From Bacillota bacterium (lineage in GTDB: Bacteria > Bacillota > Clostridia > Christensenellales > Aristaeellaceae): a DNA stretch of 64,000 nucleotides. Within the stretch, counting starts at the first letter, position 1; each line of letters opens with the position of its first letter. The translations under genes were made by a program, and so were the position numbers. The notes under the pieces are model-generated. The model worked only from the letters and a program-made list of their open reading frames with translations. It was not told where the DNA came from and ran no database searches. Of the stretch, positions 16,501 to 24,769 are shown piece after piece. Location of the stretch: contig JAEWSC010000096.1 of the NCBI GenBank assembly GCA_023398575.1, positions 1 to 64,000 of the forward strand. The letters run 5' to 3'.

Positions 16501-17486
16501 TCCATCCCCTCCTTTTCAAACCGGAAGCAGCGCACCAGGTGGCCGCCGCCGGCATCGTACAGGTCAGGCTCATTCGTACGACATCTGCCGCAGGCATTTT
16601 CACAGCGGGGCGAAAAACGGCAGCCTGCCGGAACCTTAAGCATATTGGGTACCATGCCGGGTATGTTGAAGAGATATTCGTCGCCGATATTGTTCGCCGG
16701 CAGCGAATGGATCAGGCCCTTGGTATAGGGGTGGCCGGGATTTTTGAAAAGCTCATAGACATCTACTGCTTCCATAATACGCCCGGCATACATGACATAC
16801 ACCATGTCGCATATCTCCGCCACCACGCCCAAGTTATGGGTAATCATGAGAATGGAGGTTTGCTTTTCCCGCTGCAGTGTTTTCATCAACCTCAAAATTT
16901 GTGCCTCAATGGTTACATCCAGCGCGGTGGTAGGCTCGTCAGCAATCAGCAAATCCGGCGAGCAAACCATAGCCATGCCAATCATCACACGTTGACGAAG
17001 GCCGCCGGATAATTGATGGGGATACGATTGATAGCGGCGCTCCGGTTCAGGTATGCCTACCTGGCGAAAAATTTCCAACACCCGCTCCTTTGCGTCCTCC
17101 TTGGAAACATGCTCATGCAAGAGCACAGCTTCCCGCACCTGCTTGCCCACAGTTTCCACAGGGTTTAAAGAGGTCATGGGCTCTTGAAAGATCATGGCAA
17201 TGCGGTCGCCCGTAATTCTTCGCAGCTGCCTTCGGGACAGAGAGAGCAAATTGGTATCACCAAAGGTAATCGCACCATCCGTCACCCGGCCGGAAGATTG
17301 TATCAGGCCCATTACCGACATGGCTGTCATGCTTTTGCCGCAGCCCGATTCACCCACCAACCCAATGGTCTTACCAGCAGGTATCGAGATATCAATGCCA
17401 TCCACGGCATTAACCTTTCCACGGCGCGTAAAAAAAGTGGTCCGCAGACCCTTTATGGAAAGCAGGGGCCGGTTATTTTCCTGCAT
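16497..17486 (-). CDS. oppD: Oligopeptide/dipeptide ABC transporter ATP-binding protein
   Basis: 329 residues. Walker A is GESGCGKSM with K51, the signature is LSGGLRQRVMIGMA, and Walker B is LLIADEPTTALDVT. The C-terminal OppD/DppD extension contains CRFSPRCENACGRC. It forms the heterodimeric ATPase with OppF. A 12-base gap separates it from the upstream permease gene, and it overlaps oppF by four bases. Confidence 0.93.
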   Translation of the reverse strand: MQENNRPLLSIKGLRTTFFTRRGKVNAVDGIDISIPAGKTIGLVGESGCGKSMTAMSVMGLIQSSGRVTDGAITFGDTNLLSLSRRQLRRITGDRIAMIFQEPMTSLNPVETVGKQVREAVLLHEHVSKEDAKERVLEIFRQVGIPEPERRYQSYPHQLSGGLRQRVMIGMAMVCSPDLLIADEPTTALDVTIEAQILRLMKTLQREKQTSILMITHNLGVVAEICDMVYVMYAGRIMEAVDVYELFKNPGHPYTKGLIHSLPANNIGDEYLFNIPGMVPNMLKVPAGCRFSPRCENACGRCRTNEPDLYDAGGGHLVRCFRFEKEGME

Positions 17487-17498
17487 ACGCCCTCCCCC

Positions 17499-18419
17499 TT
17501 ATGACTTGGTATATGGGTCGATGGCATCTCGAAGGCCGTCGCCCAGGAAGTTAAAGGCCAGCACTACAATCAATACCGCCAAGCCCGGCGCAATGGACAC
17601 CCAAGGGCTGGAAAATGCGTATTGCTTGCTTTGGGAAACCATTAGGCCCCAACTGGCCTCCGGCGGCTGCGCGCCAACGCCCAGAAAACTCAGCGACGCC
17701 TCCCATAGAATGGAGCCCGGAATCTCCATAGTAAACAGCACGATTAAGGAAGGCAGACAGTTGGGCAGTATATGGCGGAACATAATCTTCCACCGGCCTA
17801 CGCCAATAGCATCGGCCGCCTCTACAAACTCCTTTTGCTTTAAGGACAGCGTCTGCGAACGGACAATGCGAGCCGTGCCGGCCCAACCGATCACGCTGAG
17901 CGCTATAAACAAGTTCAGCATACTGGCGCCCATAATATACATGATGACCATTGCCAATAAAAGCGATGGGAAGGATAACACCACATCCGCCAGGCGCATG
18001 ATGATGAAATCTACCTTTTTGCCGAAAAAGCCGGATACTAGCCCCATAAAGGTGCCAAGAACCATGGCAATGAAAGTGGGTACCAGGCCAATCATTAATG
18101 AGATGCGCCCGCCATATAGCATGCGGCTTAAAATGTCCCGGCCCATTTCATCCGTTCCCAGCCAATTTTTCATGGACGGAGGTTTTAGGCGGTTGAGCAA
18201 ATCCACCTTGGTATAATCAAAGGGGGCTAATACATTGGCAAATACAGCGGATAAAACAAATAGCGCAATAACAATCAAACCCATTAGCGCCATGGGGTTG
18301 GCCTTCAAAACAGAACCGAACTCCTGAAAAAGGCTCCGCTTTTCGCCGACTTCCATTTCCGCTTGGGAAAGGGCCTGATTCTTGGCCCACTGCTCCATTT
18401 TCGTGTGTTGCCTGAGCAT
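17499..18419 (-). CDS. oppC: Oligopeptide/dipeptide ABC transporter permease (OppC type)
   Basis: 306 residues with an OppC-type N-terminal helix after a 35-residue cytosolic tail, then five more hydrophobic segments. The motif GTDEMGRDILSRMLYGGRISL marks OppC/DppC proteins, and the EAADAIGVGRWKIMFRHILPN segment is the EAA loop that contacts the ATPases. It pairs with the OppB permease 14 bases upstream in the operon. Confidence 0.93.
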   Translation of the reverse strand: MLRQHTKMEQWAKNQALSQAEMEVGEKRSLFQEFGSVLKANPMALMGLIVIALFVLSAVFANVLAPFDYTKVDLLNRLKPPSMKNWLGTDEMGRDILSRMLYGGRISLMIGLVPTFIAMVLGTFMGLVSGFFGKKVDFIIMRLADVVLSFPSLLLAMVIMYIMGASMLNLFIALSVIGWAGTARIVRSQTLSLKQKEFVEAADAIGVGRWKIMFRHILPNCLPSLIVLFTMEIPGSILWEASLSFLGVGAQPPEASWGLMVSQSKQYAFSSPWVSIAPGLAVLIVVLAFNFLGDGLRDAIDPYTKS

Positions 18420-18432
18420 GCGGTCATCCCTC

Positions 18433-19344
18433 CTACTGAAGGCGAATTCTGGGGTCGATTACCGAATAAAGAATGTCGGCCACCATATTGCCCAGGATGA
18501 TAATCACCGTAGTAAAAATCACCGTACCCTGCAAAAGCGGCATGTCCCTTGTCTGTATAGCAGAAACAGATAGCCGGCCGATACCGTTGATGGAGAAGAT
18601 GGTTTCTGTAATTACTGCGCCGGACAAAAGCCCGGCCACTTGTATAGCCATCATGGTAATCACCGGCAGAAGCGCATTTTTCAGCCCATGCATGAGCACT
18701 ACGCCCAATTCCAGCCTGCCTTTGGCCCTCGCGGTACGAATGTAATCCAGCTTCATAATTTCTAAAAGGTTGGACCTGGTTAACCTGGCGATATTACCAG
18801 CAGAGCTCCAACCCAGCACGATGGAGGGCAGAATGTAATGCTGCCATGTGGTAAGTCCCGAAATGGGCAGAAAGCCCTTGCATAGGTTCTGCAGCATCAA
18901 CCCAATCCAGAAAACAGGCATGGAGATGCCAAACAGCGCAAAGCTCATAAACAGCCTGTCAGCGGCAGAGTTCTTTTTCACCGCCGATAAGATGCCCGCT
19001 GGGATGCCAATCAGCCAGGACACCAGGGCCGCCGAAATGGCAAGCTTTAAAGTGTTTGGAAAAGCGGTCTTGATCAAATCCACCACCGGCCGGCTCAACT
19101 TGTAGGAGATCCCCAAATCTCCCTGGAGCATTCCGCCAATGTACTTTGCGTATTTTACAAAGAAAGGATCGTCCAAGTGCATTTTTTGTCGCAGGTTTTC
19201 AATGACAGCAGGTTTAATATGCTCCTTCATCATCACCGTGATCGGATCACCCGGAATCACGTTAAGCATGAAAAAGATCATAAGTACCACCATCATAAGC
19301 ACCGGAACAGCAATCATCACACGCTTAATGGCGAACTTGAACAT
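18433..19344 (-). CDS. oppB: Oligopeptide/dipeptide ABC transporter permease (OppB type)
   Basis: 303 residues with six hydrophobic segments. The N-terminus FKFAIKRVMIAVPVLMMVVL and the GDPITVMM segment are typical of OppB/DppB. The EAA loop reads DYIRTARAKGRLELGVVLMHGLKN. It follows the binding-protein gene after a 99-base gap containing a GC-rich stem-loop, a common way to make more binding protein than permease. Confidence 0.93.
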   Translation of the reverse strand: MFKFAIKRVMIAVPVLMMVVLMIFFMLNVIPGDPITVMMKEHIKPAVIENLRQKMHLDDPFFVKYAKYIGGMLQGDLGISYKLSRPVVDLIKTAFPNTLKLAISAALVSWLIGIPAGILSAVKKNSAADRLFMSFALFGISMPVFWIGLMLQNLCKGFLPISGLTTWQHYILPSIVLGWSSAGNIARLTRSNLLEIMKLDYIRTARAKGRLELGVVLMHGLKNALLPVITMMAIQVAGLLSGAVITETIFSINGIGRLSVSAIQTRDMPLLQGTVIFTTVIIILGNMVADILYSVIDPRIRLQ

Positions 19345-19389
19345 GGCAGCGGACCTCCCATGCCACCCAGTGGCTTTTTAAACGAGTTA

Positions 19390-19412
19390 CCGGCGCCGTT
19401 TTACGGCGCCGG
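19390..19412 (-). promoter_or_regulatory. Intercistronic stem-loop in the opp operon
   Basis: CCGGCGCCG (19390-19398) pairs with CGGCGCCGG (19404-19412) over a five-base loop. There is no T run after it on the minus strand. It more likely protects the upstream binding-protein message or partly attenuates transcription than fully terminates it. Confidence 0.6.
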
Positions 19413-19443
19413 GCTTGTTGCATATTCGTACCGGTTAGTTGAA

Positions 19444-21042
19444 TTACTCGATATATGTACTGTAGAACATCATATCACTCCAGCCGTTCCAAGCGATCTG
19501 GAAGTTCTTCACATGCTCATTCAAGAGGAATAAGTGATCGTTCTGAAACAGGGGGATGATGGCAAAATCCTGATGGACAATAATGTCCTCAGCCTTCTGG
19601 TATGCCGCCATGCGTGCATCCTGATCTACCATGCTGCGGGCGTCGTTCAGTATCTTCCACACCTCTTCATTGCTGTAGTTATTGGAGCGTGTAGTAGTGT
19701 TTGCATTGGCAAAGAAGGTGTACAGGAAGTTGTCAGGATCGTTGTAGTCAGCCCACCAGGCGGAACGGTACATACCCAGCTTGCCTTCCTTGCGGGTGGC
19801 CAGATACGCAGCTTCATCCATCTGCTCAATGGTCACGTTCACGCCAACTTCCGCCAGCATGGATTGCACAACCGTGTTGATGGCAAGAGCAGACTGATTG
19901 TTGGCCGTCTGGTAGATGGTCAGGTCTAGGCCATTTGCATAGCCGGCATCTGCCAGCAGTTCCTTGGCCTTGGCGGGATCATAGGGGATGGCCGGAGCAT
20001 CAGGGTTGTGACCTAAAACGCCTTCGGGCAGGAAGGAATTGACCAGCTTGCCCTCGCCGTTATACAGGCTGTCCAGAATCGCCTGCCGGTCGATGGACAT
20101 TTGCAGCGCCTGGCGTACCAGGGGATTGTCGGCAGGGGCCATGCTTAAATTGAAGGAGTAGAAGTACAGGCCGGCTTGAGGCCCGGATACAATATGATCA
20201 GCATAGGCGGGATTGCTTTTGAAATAGGGCAGCTGAGACTGTGCATAGCTGAAATCAAACACGTCCAGTTCACCGGTTTCAAAGAGCATGCGTTGGGTTT
20301 CGGCATCGGGGATGATGTTGTATTTGACGCCTTCCAGCTTGGGTGCGCCACGGAAATAATCGGGGTTAGCCGTCAGCGTAATGGCTGTACCCAGTTCCCA
20401 AGAAACGACCTTGAAGGGGCCGGTGCCGATTGTGAGCGCCGGATCAATGCCGAACTGGTCACCGGCAGCCTCGCCTGCCTCACGGTTGTAAATGGAGCAG
20501 CCCGGCGTGGCCAAGTTGGCCAGGAAAGGAGCGAAAGGTTTCTCCAGGGTGATTTGAACGGTGTAATCATCAACAGCTACAACACCCTCCACTTTATCGG
20601 CTTCGTTGTTATAACGTGCTTTTGCACCTTTGATCATATCAAAAAAGTCGGTGTTGGAAGTAGCGTTGTCGGGATTCATCATCCGCTCCACAGTGTAGAC
20701 CACGTCATCGGCCGTCAGTTCCAGTCCGTTGTGGAACTTTACGCCCTTGCGCAGATGGAAGGTATAGGTCAGCGCATCGCTGCTTACATCCCATGTTTCG
20801 GCAAGACCTGGCACTAGTGCCGGGGAGCCATCCACTGTTTCGCACTCTACAAGACGGTCGTAAATATTTAGCGGAATCGCATACCACTCGGTGGTTTTCT
20901 GTACATCCATGGTGGTAGGGTCTTCGCTAAAGACCACATCCAGCACCTTATCACCCGCCGCCGCAAAACCAGGTACTGCATACACCAATGATAGTAATAA
21001 GACAAGTACCACTGCAACCGCTCCCACAAGCCGCTTTTTCAA
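19444..21042 (-). CDS. Peptide ABC transporter substrate-binding protein (SBP_bac_5)
   Basis: 532 residues of the family-5 extracellular binding protein type. After the signal peptide come DPTTMDVQKTTEW, LAETWDVSSDALTYTFHLRKGVKFHNG (the OppA/DppA signature) and GTGPFKVVSW. The start is TTG at 21042, set by GAGGAGGGG six to seven bases upstream. The signal peptide (1-29) ends in GFAAA and has no cysteine, so it is not a lipoprotein, which is unusual for a Gram-positive binding protein. It is the first gene of the operon, behind a promoter plus terminator leader. The substrate is presumably peptides. Confidence 0.93.
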   Translation of the reverse strand: MKKRLVGAVAVVLVLLLSLVYAVPGFAAAGDKVLDVVFSEDPTTMDVQKTTEWYAIPLNIYDRLVECETVDGSPALVPGLAETWDVSSDALTYTFHLRKGVKFHNGLELTADDVVYTVERMMNPDNATSNTDFFDMIKGAKARYNNEADKVEGVVAVDDYTVQITLEKPFAPFLANLATPGCSIYNREAGEAAGDQFGIDPALTIGTGPFKVVSWELGTAITLTANPDYFRGAPKLEGVKYNIIPDAETQRMLFETGELDVFDFSYAQSQLPYFKSNPAYADHIVSGPQAGLYFYSFNLSMAPADNPLVRQALQMSIDRQAILDSLYNGEGKLVNSFLPEGVLGHNPDAPAIPYDPAKAKELLADAGYANGLDLTIYQTANNQSALAINTVVQSMLAEVGVNVTIEQMDEAAYLATRKEGKLGMYRSAWWADYNDPDNFLYTFFANANTTTRSNNYSNEEVWKILNDARSMVDQDARMAAYQKAEDIIVHQDFAIIPLFQNDHLFLLNEHVKNFQIAWNGWSDMMFYSTYIE

Positions 21043-21093
21043 GACTACCCCTCCTCAACATTTGAATAATGGCACATGCTCTCCGTCATGAAT

Positions 21094-21124
21094 AAAAAAT
21101 GCCGCAGCAATATTTGCTGCGGCA
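21094..21124 (-). terminator. Leader terminator (attenuator candidate) upstream of the opp operon
   Basis: On the minus strand an 11-base perfect stem, TGCCGCAGCAA (21124-21114) with TTGCTGCGGCA (21110-21100), is followed by six T residues (21099-21094). It lies about 50 bases before the binding-protein start codon and downstream of the predicted operon promoter. The operon can therefore be expressed only by reading through it. An alternative pairing GGCA/TGCC just upstream would compete with the stem. Confidence 0.75.
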
Positions 21125-21152
21125 CCTTTGCCACCTGTCAACCGGCAAGTGA

Positions 21153-21182
21153 AGTATATCCCTATAATTCAGCCTTTGTCAA
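21153..21182 (-). promoter_or_regulatory. Sigma-A promoter of the opp operon
   Basis: On the minus strand TTGACA (21182-21177) and TATACT (21158-21153) are 18 bases apart. The predicted start near 21146 gives a leader of about 50 bases up to the end of the terminator. Confidence 0.8.
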
Positions 21183-21229
21183 GCACCGCTTTGTGCCTAA
21201 ATTGTTTTTTTCACAAGCGAAACAAAAGG

Positions 21230-21251
21230 TTGCATATGGTTTTATATGCAA
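21230..21251. repeat. Inverted repeat upstream of the opp promoter
   Basis: TTGCATAT (21230-21237) and ATATGCAA (21244-21251) form a perfect dyad with a six-base spacer, about 50 bases upstream of the -35. It could be a regulator site. The rest of the 400-base gap up to the next terminator shows no gene that I can support. Confidence 0.4.
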
Positions 21252-21513
21252 GCATTTTGCATTATCCATCCTCTAATCATTCATTTCTACTTGCGTATGA
21301 ATGTTCTGCTGTTATATGACAACAAGCGGCTCAGACTGCTCATCGTCTAGCATTCCATGAAGATATGATGCAGAAATTCAACCTTTGCTATTCTGGCATA
21401 TCGTATAAAGCCCTATCGAAAAAGTATCATTTGGCATATCTATGCGCAAAACCATACGGTCTGCCAAGCTTCTTCTGTACAATAGAAAAACATCGGGCAG
21501 ATAAAGCGTTCAA

Positions 21514-21545
21514 GAAAAAAACCGAAAAGGCAGCGCCTTATCGGT
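21514..21545 (-). terminator. Intrinsic terminator of the protease-like gene
   Basis: ACCGATAAGGC (21545-21535) pairs with GCCTTTTCGGT (21531-21521), with one mismatch and a three-base loop. It is followed on the minus strand by seven T residues. Confidence 0.85.
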
Positions 21546-21576
21546 CTTTTGTCCTCATTATACGGTGATACTCAGC

Positions 21577-23082
21577 CTACTCCACCGTCCAATAGTTGTA
21601 TGCCCAGTTTTCTTTGGGAATGGCGATTTCAGAGCCATCCAGCATACGCACGCTGGTAACAGCAACGTTGATGCTCCTCACATTTTGAAAGCCGTTTAAG
21701 TATAACGGGCCGGTATACGCACCGCACATAGGCGCGATAGCCGTGCTTACATCAAAATAGGCGTAGTAGTCAGAGCCATCGTCTTTCAGCACATACTCTT
21801 CCTGCGCATCCTTTAAGAAGATGGCCAGCGAAAACCCTGTCACCGTTTTTTCGCGGCTTACGTTCTCTACGCGCAAATCAATACTTGGCATGCCTTCTTC
21901 TGCGTTCAAAAAGGCACTGCCGCCAATCTTCAAAGGAATCTCGGGCTCTGTATACGGATCAACAAAGGTTACTATCACAGGAGCGGAAACCTCAGACTGA
22001 TGGGTAGGGTATACTGCGCGTACGGTGTACGTATATGATATTCCACCCTCTGCGTTTTTGTCCATATAAGCAGGTTCGTAAACATAGCCCAATTGGTAAT
22101 ATGCCTCATCACCCTGTGCCCTGTACACATAATAGCGCAGAGCATCAGGTACTGCTTCCCAAGATAGCGAAATACCATCATCCCCCGCTGTAGCAACAAG
22201 ATTTTCTGGTGCATCGACGCTACTTTCCGCATCGTTTTTGATCGTTTGCGCAGCACCTTCGCCTATCAGCGTTCTGGGTTGGCCTTTTGAGCCATTGTAA
22301 AGCATTTGAAGTGCCCCGATGTCCAGGGCATAACATAACCCCGCATCCCGTTTGTAGCCATAGGGAATGCCAATAACATCTCCCAGCTGATTAAAAAGTA
22401 CGCCGCCGAAAAAGCCGCCCGGGATATCCATTGTGCACTGGATGAGGGATGCGCCTTCGTTTGTGAAAGCCGAAACCTTTCCTTCTTTCCGAAAGAAGCC
22501 TTCCGCATCATCCTGCCCGATCAAATCAATCAGGCTTCCCTCTTTGATCAAAGTATCCCCTGGGGTAAGCGGCTTCAAATCCGTAGGTGACTGAAACTCC
22601 ATCAGTGCAAGACCGGTATGCGGTTCCACAGCCACCTCCTTGGTGATCTGATACGTATATCCTGCCTTGCTTTGGGCCTCCAGCCTTGCGGCACCTTCCA
22701 GCAGGTTGGACGTTAAGGCGATGGTATAATTGTCAAAGACAACTGCTCCTGCGCTGCGGCTTAGCAGCGTGCCGTCCTCGCTGTATGCTTTTATCGTTAA
22801 TATAGATTTTTCTACGCCGGCAAAGTTATCCTCCGACTCACTCCACCCCATTGCAAGGGGAGTAGGGGTCGGCAACGGAACGGAAAAACCTGCTGCTTGT
22901 CCAACCGATTCTGTCAATGCCGGATCAGTTGCAGGTATCTGTGTGCTATATGGATACATCGTAGCGGCTTCAAACAGTTGCGCGTCAGCTTGCAAGTACA
23001 GGGCCTGCCCAAAGGCAAACCCAGCCACGGCGACAATAACAAGCAATACGGCAGCCCCAATCCACTTTGCAGTTTTCTTCAT
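21577..23082 (-). CDS. Membrane-anchored trypsin-like fold protein lacking the catalytic triad, with a fibronectin type III domain
   Basis: 501 residues. A membrane anchor (7-25) is followed by a proline/threonine-rich stalk with VPLPTPTPL. The trypsin/HtrA-like region (about 80-270) keeps the fold marks AGAVVFDNYTIALTSN and FNQLGDVIGIPYGY. The catalytic positions are changed: the serine loop reads PGGFFGGVLF instead of GNSGGP, and neither the usual TxxHV nor the DLAVL motif is present. A fibronectin type III domain (about 290-375) and a beta-rich C-terminal domain follow. It is probably an extracellular binding or scaffold protein. The start at 23082 follows GGGGGACGG; longer readings lack a ribosome site. 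It has its own promoter and terminator. Confidence 0.72.
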   Translation of the reverse strand: MKKTAKWIGAAVLLVIVAVAGFAFGQALYLQADAQLFEAATMYPYSTQIPATDPALTESVGQAAGFSVPLPTPTPLAMGWSESEDNFAGVEKSILTIKAYSEDGTLLSRSAGAVVFDNYTIALTSNLLEGAARLEAQSKAGYTYQITKEVAVEPHTGLALMEFQSPTDLKPLTPGDTLIKEGSLIDLIGQDDAEGFFRKEGKVSAFTNEGASLIQCTMDIPGGFFGGVLFNQLGDVIGIPYGYKRDAGLCYALDIGALQMLYNGSKGQPRTLIGEGAAQTIKNDAESSVDAPENLVATAGDDGISLSWEAVPDALRYYVYRAQGDEAYYQLGYVYEPAYMDKNAEGGISYTYTVRAVYPTHQSEVSAPVIVTFVDPYTEPEIPLKIGGSAFLNAEEGMPSIDLRVENVSREKTVTGFSLAIFLKDAQEEYVLKDDGSDYYAYFDVSTAIAPMCGAYTGPLYLNGFQNVRSINVAVTSVRMLDGSEIAIPKENWAYNYWTVE

Positions 23083-23147
23083 ACACCGTCCCCCAAATAC
23101 CATGCAACGGTTATTCTCACACATTTTTCTAGGGAATATATGGTATG

Positions 23148-23177
23148 AGTATATCACCCATCCGAAAAGGCCGTCAA
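23148..23177 (-). promoter_or_regulatory. Sigma-A promoter of the protease-like gene
   Basis: On the minus strand TTGACG (23177-23172) and TATACT (23153-23148) are 18 bases apart, about 65 bases upstream of the start codon at 23082. Confidence 0.7.
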
Positions 23178-23322
23178 TGAGCTTCACTTAATGTTTACAA
23201 TCCTTCCCGTTTTTGAAATAAGTAATCCGACTGCCATACGCAACCTGCGGTTGACAAGATGATGCAAACTTGGTCTTTTCCGCTGTCTGCATTATGTTAT
23301 ACTTAGTGTGGAGGTGGGATGT

Positions 23323-24000
23323 ATGACATTTGCACAAAGGCTTTTGTCGCTGCGAACGGCCCAGGGCATAAGCCAGGAGCAATTGGCAAACCAGTTGCAC
23401 ATTTCGCGTCAGGCGGTAGCTAAGTGGGAAAATGGCCAAGCATTGCCGGATTTGGACCGGGCCATTGCCATCGGCCGATTATACAAGGTGACGCTGGACA
23501 GCCTGTTTCTGCCGCCGGAAGAATGCTCCGCACACAAAGGGACAGAGCCTGCAGATGCATGCCGCGACACACTGATCGACTTTTTGATTCGCGCCAAGCG
23601 CAACACTTACGCCGCCAAAAGTGGCATGGTGGATTCCAGCCGGCAAAAAAGTCATGACCTTGCCTATCAGGAGGGGGATTATTATTACTATGATACCTAT
23701 CTTGGGGGCAAGTGCTTTTCCGGCGAAGAAGCAGTATGGATAAAAGGCGTGCCTGCGTGGGCCATGAATTATTCAGGCCGGGTAATCGGCGAAGGATTTT
23801 CAGGGGACTTTTTAAAAGAAGCGCTTTTACATGTACCCCGGGAGTACCCTTACCGCGGGCCGTTATACTTTGCGCAAGGGCCTAACGCCTATCATGCCGT
23901 GATTCAGGGTAAGTTTGAATGGTATTCAGGCATGGAGGAAATATTTTTTGAAGGCCGCAAGGTCTACGAGTGCATGTTCCACGGGGGCGTGGTGGAGTGA
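23323..24000 (+). CDS. XRE-family regulator with a C-terminal DUF5680 domain
   Basis: 225 residues. A Cro/CI helix-turn-helix occupies residues 1-60: LRTAQGISQEQLANQL then ISRQAVAKWENGQALPD. Residues about 85-225 match DUF5680, with FLIRAKRNTYA, the S..SHDL.Y.EGDYYYYDTYLGG run, FSGEEAVWI, FSGDFLKEALL and a final VYE..FHGG. The DUF5680 half is thought to bind a ligand or partner, but its role is unknown. The start at 23323 follows GGAGGTGGG. It diverges from the protease-like gene and precedes a 2H phosphoesterase gene that has its own promoter. Confidence 0.85.
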   Translation: MTFAQRLLSLRTAQGISQEQLANQLHISRQAVAKWENGQALPDLDRAIAIGRLYKVTLDSLFLPPEECSAHKGTEPADACRDTLIDFLIRAKRNTYAAKSGMVDSSRQKSHDLAYQEGDYYYYDTYLGGKCFSGEEAVWIKGVPAWAMNYSGRVIGEGFSGDFLKEALLHVPREYPYRGPLYFAQGPNAYHAVIQGKFEWYSGMEEIFFEGRKVYECMFHGGVVE

Positions 24001-24060
24001 GCGCAAAGGGTGAGCCTGCTGATAGAAACACAACGGGTTCACGCTTTATACGTACACCTA

Positions 24061-24090
24061 TTGCAATGTGCTTGGAATGCTGTGTACAAT
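24061..24090 (+). promoter_or_regulatory. Sigma-A promoter of the 2H phosphoesterase gene
   Basis: TTGCAA (24061-24066) and TACAAT (24085-24090) are 18 bases apart. The site lies inside a longer open frame and supports a start at 24127. Confidence 0.6.
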
Positions 24091-24126
24091 GTAAATGATC
24101 TATTCTGTACACAGGGGGAAGCGGCA

Positions 24127-24639
24127 TTGTTAAGGTCGGTGATTTTGTTGCCCAAGTTTAGGAATGCGGATATTATCCAGCGTATCCGCCAGATGCACGA
24201 CCCACTTTGTACATGCATCTCCCCTCACATAACGCTGGTTTTTCCCTTTGAAAGCGAGATATCAACCAAAGAGCTGCAATCACATATAGCTAATGCCTTG
24301 AATGGAATGGAGAAGTTTAAAACCATCCTGCAGGGCATTACCGGGGATGTGCGAGACGGATATCTGTTTTTGAATATAAAACAAGGAAACGATGAAATCA
24401 TCGCGCTTCACGACAGACTGTATGAAGGATTGCTGGCGCCATTTCATGCAAGAAAAATTCCGTATTGTCCGCACCTCACCGTTGGCCGCTTGCGGGAGAA
24501 GGATGCTTTTGAGCATACACTGGATGCACTAGCGGCCATGCACGACCATTTTGAAACAGTAATAGACAAGGTATGTGTGGAGCAAATTTGCGAGGATGAA
24601 AGCTCCGTCATTGAGTTTGCCATGGACCTACAAGGATAA
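24127..24639 (+). CDS. 2'-5' RNA ligase family (2H phosphoesterase) protein
   Basis: 170 residues. Two H-x-T motifs, PH34IT and PHLT near residue 118, define the 2H fold that acts on 2',3'-cyclic or 2'-5' phosphodiester bonds in RNA or small molecules. I start it at TTG 24127, behind GGGGGA and downstream of a predicted promoter; this gives the family's usual length. An in-frame ATG at 24010 would add 39 unconserved residues. The first few dozen codons carry the family opening RSVILLPKF. The exact substrate is unknown. Confidence 0.8.
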   Translation: MLRSVILLPKFRNADIIQRIRQMHDPLCTCISPHITLVFPFESEISTKELQSHIANALNGMEKFKTILQGITGDVRDGYLFLNIKQGNDEIIALHDRLYEGLLAPFHARKIPYCPHLTVGRLREKDAFEHTLDALAAMHDHFETVIDKVCVEQICEDESSVIEFAMDLQG

Positions 24640-24714
24640 GATAATCGGGCCAGCCACTGCTAGAGCGCACAATAAAATGATCTTCTATATAATCAAAAGT
24701 TTTCTGGAGAGGGT

Positions 24715-24751
24715 GCGGGAGGGGCTCCTTTTCAAAAGGAGCCCCTCCCGC
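24715..24751. terminator. 18-base inverted repeat between convergent genes
   Basis: Bases 24715-24732 and 24734-24751 are complementary around a single C, so in RNA the tip opens into a TTTTCAAAA loop on a 14-base GC-rich stem. There is no strong T run on either side. It lies between the convergent 2H and Peptidase_G2 genes and probably terminates both. Confidence 0.65.
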
Positions 24752-24769
24752 ATCTTCACCCATCATACT

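Noticed and set aside
21094..21150. T-box riboswitch for the opp leader
   Set aside because: The leader has GGTGGCAAAGGTGCC but not the AGGGTGGnACCGCG core, and it is far too short for the specifier stem.
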